Positions 55,570 to 64,000 of a DNA stretch of 64,000 bases are shown piece by piece. The notes under the pieces are model-generated. The model made no database searches. It was not told where the DNA came from and was given only the letters and a program-made list of their open reading frames with translations. The stretch comes from Tilletia caries (taxonomy: Eukaryota; Basidiomycota; Exobasidiomycetes; Tilletiales; Tilletiaceae). Each line of letters starts with the position of its first letter. The stretch's first letter is position 1. The stretch covers positions 2,493,699-2,557,698 of the forward strand of contig JALUTQ010000007.1 of the NCBI GenBank assembly GCA_032718865.1. The letters are read 5' to 3'. The position numbers were made by a program, and so were the translations under genes.

Positions 55570-58500
55570 ATGGCAGGCGCCAGGGCATCGGCCGCTCACG
55601 ATGGACTCGCGCCGCCGAGCGCAACCAGTCCCGGCGGAAGTACACACGGAGGAGCGGGCACAGGGCCGCGCACAGCGAAGGCATGTACCCAGTGCTCCGT
55701 CAAGAAGAGACGATGCGACGGCGGACAACCCATCTGCTCGGTATGCTCTACGCTCGGCATTACGTGCACCTACAACAACAACCCACTCCGTCGCGGCCCT
55801 CCCAAGGGCTTCCGCGCCGATCCAGAGACGAGCGCGAAGGCAAGACTGATGCGCAAGCTCGAAACTACGATACGAGACTTGGTCGCCCAACTCGGTAAAG
55901 AACAGGCGGCGAGGGAAGTCATCCGCGTCAGTCTTGAGCGCGGCATCGATGAGACGATGATCGACCGCGCCAAAGCGGAACCGGGCGTCGAAGATGCAGG
56001 TGGGGGAGCGGGCGGGAGTGGTGGTTATGGGACCACAGAGCATGATAGTGAGTATGATAGCGGTCGATCGCCAAAGCGTGCCCGCACGGACGGCCCAGCG
56101 GGGTCAGCGCACGTACCGCTTCATCCACACCACCACCAAACGTTCGCACGTCCTCCCATGCAGGAGCCCGACCCAGGTTCGGCCGCTGCCACTACTCCTC
56201 AGACACAGCATGTACCCTTGCGACCGGCCGGTACGGCGTCTTACGGGTACCCACCTCGTAGTGGCGGGCCGTCATACTCGCACCCGCAGCAGTCCCAACA
56301 GCCGCAGCCGCACCCACACCCGCATCTGGCACACCTCGCACACGAGGCCAGCATGCTCCGACGAGCCCACCCCTCTGGTCCCCAGCCGCAACAGCAAAAT
56401 GTGCTTCCGTACCATGTCAAGAGCCAAGAAGAGGACGACGATTTCCTCGGCGTGACTGAACGTGGCGATCTGGTGCATCGTGGCTCGAGTAGTGGGATCG
56501 GACTGCTCAATCGGACCCATACCCAGATTCAACAACATGGGCAGCCACTGCCTTCCTCCACAGTGCCCTTCGGTGCTTCCGATCGGTACTCACAGTATGC
56601 CAGCAGTCCTGGCTCCGATCGGACACTTGGACATCCTACTGGACGCGTCTTCCTTCCTCCTATCTCAAGCATTCATGGCGGGCCACATCAGTTCGCCGCA
56701 CCTTCGCCCATGAGTATGTCGGGCACTGTCCCCCTCCCACTTCCACCCGGCTCTGGCTACCCTACTCACCATACGTACCCAGGCGGTCCAGGAGCATCGA
56801 CAGGCGCCGCGTATACCTCCCCTGCAGGCTACCCGTCTCAGGCCCTCTACTCCAACTCGGCCCGCTCCAGTCCTGCGCCGTATGACGAGCGAGGGAGAGC
56901 GGCATTCAGCGGTCCACCCGCCCAGTCCCGTCCGCTCTCGACAGACGCCATGCGCGGGAGAAGTCCACCTCCGATGCACCACGACATGGGCCCGGGCGGA
57001 ATGGCTCACAGTGGACCGTCCGGCATGCCTGAAAATCGGCCGTACCAGAGATTGAAGGACGAGCATCGCATGAGCTCGCTCAGTCCTGCCCGTTCTGGAG
57101 CGCCTACGTTGGGTCAGCCGCCGTCGCCCCGGAGCAGGTGGTCGGAACGGAGCGACGACGAGCGGGTGCGACCTCCGCATGAGGAGGAGGCGCGGTCGTA
57201 TCCTCATGAACACAATCCTGGAAGTGTCCCTGGTAATGGAGGGCTGCCGCGCATCGAACTCACACAGGAGGAGAAGAACCTGCTCTTCAAGTATTACTAC
57301 TCTGACTTCCATCCGTTCTGGTGAGTGCTCCGGTGGTAACTGCAAACCTCGATCAGCTTCAAATTGTACTGACCTTTTCCGTGTTTGAACTTCTAAAGGC
57401 CCGTCTTGTTCAAACCGGCCCTCGACGCGATCCCTTCGGATCAACTTCCGGATCGCCTGGACGAAGTATTACTATATGCGATCTGGACTATGGGCAGTGC
57501 TGTCATGCCTAATATGCAGCACTCCTCTGACGAATCGAGGCAGACTCAGAACGGGCACGGTGGCGGTCACGACACCTCGGGCACAGACGCGGCAGATGAC
57601 TCCATGCACGACGGTGGCCGAAATATATCTGCCTCCGAACGCGCCGCCATAACCCGGCTGCGGTCTCTCTCGTCTACCTTCTTCGAATGTGCAGAGGCGC
57701 ACCTCTTCGCCAGCCGGTTGCGCCCTACCGTCTCGACGATACAGTGTCTCTTCCTGCTCTCGCTCTACTCACACGGCTGTGGCGAGCTGTCGAGGGCGTG
57801 GGTGTATAGTGGGTTGGCGTGTGCGATGCTGATGGATTTGGGGCTGCATCGGTGGCCGATTCATCGGATTGAGCTCTTGCATGAGAGCGCGGAGAGGGAG
57901 ACGAGGACTCGATTGATCTGGTGTGTCTATATCTTGGACAAGGTCCTCAGTGCGGGTGAGTCTTGAATTATGCTTTTGACAGAGCTCATCATGACTGCGA
58001 TCATCCAGCTCATGCGTTTTGGACTGTTTCTTCCTTCTTAGAAATGGGCCGCCCAGTGATCCTCCGGGCCACCGACTGCGATGCGCCGTTCCTTTCCGAG
58101 GTCGAGGGAGACGAGCTCGAGCCATGGTCTGGTAGTGTATCAGGCGGCTCCCTTGAAGGCGGTCCCAACAATGCAAATGGAACCGAAACGACCCAATATA
58201 TACACGCGCCATCTTGTCTCAACTGGGGGATCCGACTCTTCCAAATTGTGGAGAAGATCCTCTCGAGCGTGCACGCCTTCCGCCGGAAAGCTCAACTGCG
58301 CCGGAACGCGAACGCCCATCATATCCTGGTCGAGATTGACAAGGAGCTCAATCGGTGGAAGGCGGCTTTACCTGAGTGGCTTAGCTTGGAGCGGTTGGAG
58401 AATACGAGGAAAGCGGGGGAGGCGAAGGATCGGGAGCAGCGAGCAGCAGGTTCGATGGACGGAGGAGCGGCAGGCGGGTCTCGTCCGCAGACGAACTCGT

Positions 58501-61090
58501 TCACTCGATCTCGGCCGCTTCCTTCCTTTTTCCTGCTTCACCTGTGGTACTTCACCTCCACTCTTCTTCTCCATCGGCCGTTCATTCCACAAGATGAAGG
58601 TGCGCTGCTATCCGAAGTCCTCGCCAACGAGTCCCATCGCAAGTGCACAGAAGCGGCGAATACGATCTGCGACCTCGTTGAATCCAGCAGTACACCCGTC
58701 GACCGGCTCAGCACCGATCTGGCGTATTGCATCTTTACTGCGGCCGTGCTGCAGCTCTTCAACGCGCGCCTGGCGGATGCGCAGATTGCGAGCGCGGCGA
58801 GAAGACGATTGAATTTGTGTCGGCAGTGGTTGAAGCAATTGAGCGATACGTGGCCGGCTGCGAGTGCGCACAAGCAGCTGTTGGACGGGTTCTCGATTGT
58901 GGGGCAGGGCGCAATGGAGGATACGGAGGTGCAACTGGGGTTGGAAGCGGCGGCTGCGGGTGTAGCAGCTGATGTGGATGCCGCGGCGGCCGCGTCGGCC
59001 CTGGGCAACGTCGGCAGGAATGTTGTGGACCCGAATCATCAAGAGGGCATGAACACAGTAGGGTCCGGACCTGGTACGAACAACGCCGCTGGGATATTCA
59101 ACCTTAGCATAGATGGCGTCCCAACAGCAAGTGCACACTCCGTGGCACCATCTACCGGTCCCCGACCGCTAGATCAACACTCAGGTGCCCAACTGCGCAA
59201 CCTCACCAACAGCTCGGTCACAGGAGGTACCGGCGCCGTATCGAACACCTCCCCATCCATGCTCGCCATGCCCGGCTCAGGCCGACTACTCATGTTCAAC
59301 GGAACTAGCCCACTCAACATTCCAGTACCCTCGATCTCGCGCTCGCCCTTCTTCTCACTCAACACGGGCAAGGCTCTCCCGCTGTTTGGGGGAAGTACCT
59401 TCTTGCTTGACGGCGGTGGGTCTGCGTTAGGTACGGCTTCGGGTCCTGTAACGCCGCAGCAGAGGGCGCAGATGGCGCAGTACCAGGCTTATATGGCTTC
59501 GTTCCAGAGTCGGTATGCGAACACGATGGCGAGTACGGGCGGGAATGGTGTGATGGGTGGCGATGATGGGTCCGCGGGCGGCGCGGGTGAAGCCAGTTCA
59601 GCGTTGACGATGAACAACACCTTTGGGAATATCGGAAGTGGGCCCGCCAATTCGCTCCCGATGAGCTCGGTGGGGACGTGGATGGTTCCCAATACGAGCA
59701 TGACGATGACCAACAACGGCATGGGTTCGCAGCAGTTGGTGATGCCACCGGGGCCGGCGCCGGCGCCGGAAGTGCGACCAGGACCGTCCGTGTCTACTAC
59801 CGGTAACGAAATCATGACGCCTATGCGAATGGTGCACGCGGATGCGCAGGCTCAGGCACACGGAGCGCAGCGGGATGGTTCGCAGAATGGAAGTTCTGTT
59901 GATTTCAGCGGGCTCAATTCGCAAGACGGAGTGGATGGCTTGGGTATAGACACGTCTAGTGTTTCGTTGGCGATGCCGACCATCATGGCCGATGCGCCAG
60001 TTGGTTTGTGGGACATTGAGAACTTCTTCTGGTGAGTGCTCCTCCCTGTCTGACCTTGTCCTTCTCGAGGTTTCTGGGATCCAGAGTAGCTGATGCGTTC
60101 CCTCTTCTCCTCGGCAGGAACGAGCGCTCTGCTGGTGCAGCAAGCGGTAATTCTGCGTACATGTCCAACAACTTGCCTGAAGCAGCCTTGGAACAAACGG
60201 TTCCTGGCGTAGGTGCTGCGCCGCAGGGCGTAACCTCGGTCTCAACGCCCTCGACTGTGTTCCAACTACCGCCTCCTCTTCCCCCGAACGGAAACACGAA
60301 TGGATCCAGTAATGGTGTCGATGGGACGGGCTCAGGTCCAGCACGCCCTCCTACTTCATCTGGCTCGTACGGTTTCCATGGATTTGGGTCCTCTGGCTCA
60401 ACCGGTCCTGCTGCATCGTTCCAACAGTTGTACAGCCAGGTGCACTCACGGAAGATGTCAAACAACAGTGATGGGCAGCAAGGGGGCCATGGTGTGAATG
60501 GAGGCGGGGCAGGGTCTGATGGAGTTGGACCCGCTACAGGAGGGGTGGGGAGCAGTCGAGGCCATCCATCGGAACTGCCGCCGACGAATGGTCTGTCGAT
60601 GCTTGCCGAGGTCACAGCCGGCGGTGGTGGCCTGGACCGATCTACTGTGGCAGCAGCGGCGTCTGGAGTAGCGACGTCCTCTACTGGGCCGACTTCGGCG
60701 ATATCGTCGGGACCTATGTCCGCTCGTCTGTCTTCGGGCTCACTTACTTCAGCAGGTACGCCCATGCTGGGAGTGCAACCTTCGCGCAGGATGACTCCGC
60801 TCGTAGGCAGCGGGAACCCACCCTCGGGCGGGTTCACCTTCAACTCGGGCAACGGGATGGGCACGCCTTCGTTTGGAGGGACGGGCAATACGCCGTTGTT
60901 CAACATAGGGATGGGATTGGGGATGTCCTCCTCTGGTTCGAACCCGGGGATGGGAGGAGGCGGGATGGGCGCGGCCCATGGCAACTCGATCATCAGCCTT
61001 TCGCCGTTCGGATTCAGCATGACGCCGGACCCTGTCGTTTGGGATGCCCTAGCCCTGCTCGAGCTCCCCCCGAGCTTTGCGAAGGTCTGA
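55570..61090 (+). CDS. Large Zn2Cys6 fungal transcription factor
   Basis: Exons 55570-57320, 57399-57955, 58042-60031 and 60118-61090 give 1756 residues. The zinc cluster (about 39-67) is ACTQCSVKKRRCDGGQPICSVCSTLGITCTY, followed by NNNPLRRGPPKGFR and a short coiled coil (ARLMRKLETTIRDLVAQLGKEQAAREVI). About 480 residues rich in Pro, Ser, Gln and His follow. The fungal-specific regulatory domain (PF04082-type) begins near TQEEKNLLFKYYYSDFHPFWPVLFKPALDAIPSDQLPD and includes GCGELSRAWVYSGLACAMLMDLGLHRW, ETRTRLIWCVYILDKVLSA and GRPVILRATDCD. The last 700 residues are Gly/Ser/Asn-rich and may be activating. The target genes cannot be told. The RGPPKGF after the cluster is shared with sugar- and nutrient-type regulators. 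Confidence 0.9.
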
Positions 61091-62266
61091 AGCCGGCCCA
61101 ATTGCACCAAGCGTCCCCTCCACGAATATTCTCGGGTGCTCTATCTACGGCTTTTAAGCGACGCCGCCAAGCTCGGAACACTTCAAGGATGGTCTTCCGC
61201 TTCCGACACTCATGCGTCGGTTTCCTCCTGGATGAAGAGGGTGACGGCCATTCATTCACAAACTTCTAGCTCCGGTCTGCCCAAAGGCCAAAACACGACC
61301 ACACACACCAGACAATCTTAAAATCAGCAGGGTCCTTCCCGCCCCGCTCTCTCTCTCCCTCGACGCACTTCGATTCTTTCGCCAGGCCCACCTTTCATCG
61401 AGCGAGGTCGGCCCATTTTCTTTGCTTTCCTTATTCTCAACTAGAGCTGCCTCCGTGTACATATACCTTCTCTCCACCGTCCGTATTTATGCCGTCCCGA
61501 CTACCACTACACTACTACTGACTCCGCTTTGCCCTCCTGCCCCCTGTCTTGCCTTGCTTCGCCGCCTGTAGCTTCTCCAGTCTCCAGTCTCAGTCTCCAC
61601 TTCCCATTCTCCACCCTCCACTCTACAGGCTACACCCATTGGATTCCTATTTCCTGCACATGAATCGCAGCTTTCATCTGTCTCATTTTCTGTCGGGAGA
61701 GGACGTCATGATGCACCCATGCCTCAACCTGAGGTCCTCCAATCTCCATATGAATCAATGGAGTCGACCTTGTCCCGTTTCCAATGAACGATGTTCCTCT
61801 TCCTCACGACGACAACCTGGACGAGGACGATTTGCTTCTCTCATCTCCCTGGAACCAGTTACGCACGAGGTGAGCATTCCGCTTCATCACCATCGCGAGA
61901 GAAATCCAGCGCAGCGTGGAGAGCGGGCGACTGCCGCTTCCTCATCTGCTGTTGCTCTGGCTGTTGCACTTGCGCGCGCCGCTCATGCGCTCATCGCTGC
62001 TCACTTCGACCGTTCGACGAGGCTGTGGCAGCTCGCCGGGCTTCGAATTGGGTGACATCTCATCTCTCGCCGTGCTCTGCGCGCGATGCCGATGGACATC
62101 TCACATCGCTGATCTTCCCTCTTCCTTTCCTTTCCAGCGCTTCGAGCTGAGCAGGTCGTACGACTCGCTCAAACACACATAAGACGGGAGTGGTTCAGCG
62201 TGAGTCTCTCTGTGGAACCGGTCCATACGCCTGCGCTGTCTGACAAGTCTCCCTCTTTTCCCAAAC
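61091..62266. other. Intergenic region with a possible short upstream exon
   Basis: No firm gene. At 61784-61869 an ATG opens MNDVPLPHDDNLDEDDLL, ending in a GTGAGC donor. It could be an upstream ORF or 5' exon for the DUF1769 gene, but I could not join it in frame. The rest is CT-rich, without recognisable features. Confidence 0.35.
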
Positions 62267-64000
62267 ATGTTCAGCCTCACTCGACGATCAGCACCTCCCA
62301 AACCCAAAGACACGCAGCTACCCAAGATGCCCCGCCTCGAAGTCAAGGTCGGTCCTGACCGCTTCAACATGGAACCATGCCGAGTCAACGATTCTCACCG
62401 GCCATTCGAGATCAACACCGAGCACTTCGTCGGTCGCGTCTTTGTCCGGATCCTCAATCACGCCGGCGCGCAGCAGGGCGAAGAAGGCAGAGAGTACTTT
62501 CGTGACCGGTCGCGCAAGTTTTGTATCCAGATCGAAGGTCGCTTCACGAAGCCATGGTGAGTTTGGCTCCAGCACACAAAGCTCGGAAAGCTCTGATGGA
62601 GGACTGATCCACTTTTTTCGCCCTACTTCCAAAACCAGGAATGGAAACGAAGTGCTCTTTGGTACCGACTTTGACAAACTCATCGACTTCCCACGCGCGC
62701 CCTTCAATGCGGGCATGAAGGTCGCCCAGTTCATCGACCCGTGCACGTTCTACGAGGAGAAGCCAGGGTCAGGGAGGCCTTACATCATGTCGCCCTACAT
62801 TGCCTGCATGAACACTGTCGCGGCGTGGCCAGCCCCGGATCGCGAGTGCGACGCCGTTGTCGTGCTTCGCGATGTTGTCGCTCACGACGGCGAAGATGCC
62901 GGCACGCCCAAGCGAAATCAATCTCCTGCGCCTGCCGTTTTTTCCGAGGGAAAGAATGAGCTCAGCGCATCACCAACCAAAGAAAACCCGACTGCTGTAG
63001 TGGCGGCGGAGGACGATATCGTTCCTGTGGAAAGCATTGAACGTCAAGTGAGCCAGGAGGACGCCAAGTCCAAAAAGCGCAAGAGCTGGTTCGGCGGCTT
63101 TGGTGGGAAAAAGGAAGACGAGCGTAAACCGAAGCGGTACTGGCGGTTTATAGGCTTCAAGGTGCGTTTTGACCATGCTCCAGTCCTTTCTCTCCTTCCC
63201 TTTGTCGCAAAATGCTGACGCGTCCTTTTCTCATGCATCGCCAGACTGACGCACGCGTTCGTGCCTTCTTGGAAGCCCATGACGCGCGTCTCGAGGTTGA
63301 AAGTGCAGCTAAGCCTCCAAAATCAGAAAACTCCGGCACTGCCTCTCCTCCCAACGCCAACGCGTCGGAGGTTCAACATGCGCCCGGACGACCCATGATT
63401 TCCCGTCTTGGTACCTTCTCCCGCAAAGAGCTTAGCACTACCCCGCGCGAGAGTAGCGCTACCGGCACGCCTGATCTCAGCGCGACGGACTCGGGCTTAC
63501 GCGAGCTTGGCGAGGAAATCGCCGCACTCGACCTGAACGGGCCCAAGGACGAGAACGGCAAGCCGATGATGCCGCGCCTGGAGCGAATCCCAACCGACGT
63601 CCGGACAGAGATGCAACAGGCGGCCAAGCGGGATGGTCTACAGAGCAAGGACTTCAAGTTGGCGGGTGAACTGCACCACAGCAAGATGGGTCGGACCGAT
63701 AGTGCAGATGGGTGGAGCAGCAAGTTGGAAGATCAGCTTGGACCCTGGCGCTTCTCTGATCCGTCTACAGACATGCTTGAGGTGAGTGGCCCTTTTTCCA
63801 GAATGCTGTGCTGAGTAGGAGAAGGCTCACAGTAATTGGTTCTGCACAATTCCGAAACGTAGGACAACGCGTTCATCTTCACGAACCAGTCGCTCCCAGT
63901 GCCTCGCCGACGCAAACACTTTTCCAACTTGAAGAACCGGCTCGATTTCAAGTACGATCCCGACGTCGTCTACGCCACGTCCTTCTTCACCGACATGGCC
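62267..64000 (+). CDS. DUF1769 family protein, partial at the right edge
   Basis: Exons 62267-62556, 62639-63161, 63245-63781 and 63863 onward, running off the window. The start is ATG 62267 (MFSLTRRSAPPKPKD). The domain reads PRLEVKVGPDRFNMEPCRVND, FVGRVFVRILNH, YFRDRSRKFCIQIEGRFTKPWNGNEVLFGTDFDKLIDFPRAPFNAG and FIDPCTFYEEKPGSGRPYIMSPYIACMNTVAAW, which is the layout of fungal DUF1769 (PF08588). A basic, Ser-rich insert separates it from the later RYWRFIGFK segment, and exon 4 has PRRRKHFSNLKNRLDFKYDPDVVYATSFF. The function of this family is unknown. The family call is by pattern and position of the conserved aromatic and Pro residues. Confidence 0.8.

Noticed and set aside
59983..61110. A 375-codon minus-strand Pro-rich frame
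   Set aside because: It is antisense to the Gly/Ser-rich C-terminus of the Zn2Cys6 regulator and is explained by it.

Overview
This is nuclear DNA from a filamentous or yeast-like fungus, most likely a basidiomycete. The protein-coding genes are intron-rich (up to eight exons), introns are short (about 50-90 nt), and donors are mostly GTGAGT. The genes are typical fungal families: ferric reductase, PRMT1, eIF2B-gamma-like, glycogen debranching enzyme, SulP sulfate permease, TMEM19/VTE6-like, GH17 glucanase, fibrillarin, Zn2Cys6 regulator and DUF1769. I cannot assign a genus. Layout: (1) 1-21 kb is a transposon block. A Ty3/gypsy LTR retrotransposon (minus strand, cut by the left edge) has inserted into a four-exon gene resembling an OB-fold protein. 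Next to that gene lies a minus-strand Helitron Rep-helicase gene. A complete-looking PIF/Harbinger DNA transposon (12901-16835; MYB/SANT-like gene plus DDE transposase) follows, then a small element with terminal inverted minisatellite arrays (16844-17446), then a 2.28-kb LTR-flanked element (18810-21088). That last element has identical LTRs, a perfect 5-bp target duplication, and no reverse transcriptase, but one long intact ORF with an FHA-like N-terminus. It lies about 90 bp upstream of the ferric reductase start codon. (2) 21-41 kb is a compact housekeeping block: ferric reductase (+), PRMT1 (-) divergent from an eIF2B-gamma-like gene (+), glycogen debranching enzyme (-), a tRNA-Lys(CUU) with an intron, a TMEM19/VTE6-like membrane protein (+), and a SulP sulfate permease (-). 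(3) 41-47 kb is repeat-rich: a dispersed palindromic motif, a possible F-box gene, and a second decayed Harbinger-type element (43754-46349) with 25-bp terminal inverted repeats and a nested 576-bp MITE-like insertion carrying a broken tRNA. (4) 47-64 kb holds a secreted GH17 glucanase (-), an R2-like non-LTR retrotransposon (+; N-terminal zinc finger, RT, CCHC, possible restriction-like endonuclease), fibrillarin (+), a very large Zn2Cys6 transcription factor (+), and a DUF1769 gene (+) cut by the right edge. The most unusual item is the LTR-flanked FHA element. Its PBS and LTR terminus match those of the Ty3/gypsy element at the left of the window, which suggests a cargo-bearing non-autonomous element mobilised in trans. 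The reading-frame breaks in the Ty3 gag, the Helitron and the LINE fall mostly in G, C or T homopolymers, whereas no multi-exon host gene needs a frameshift. That could be transposon decay or consensus sequence error.
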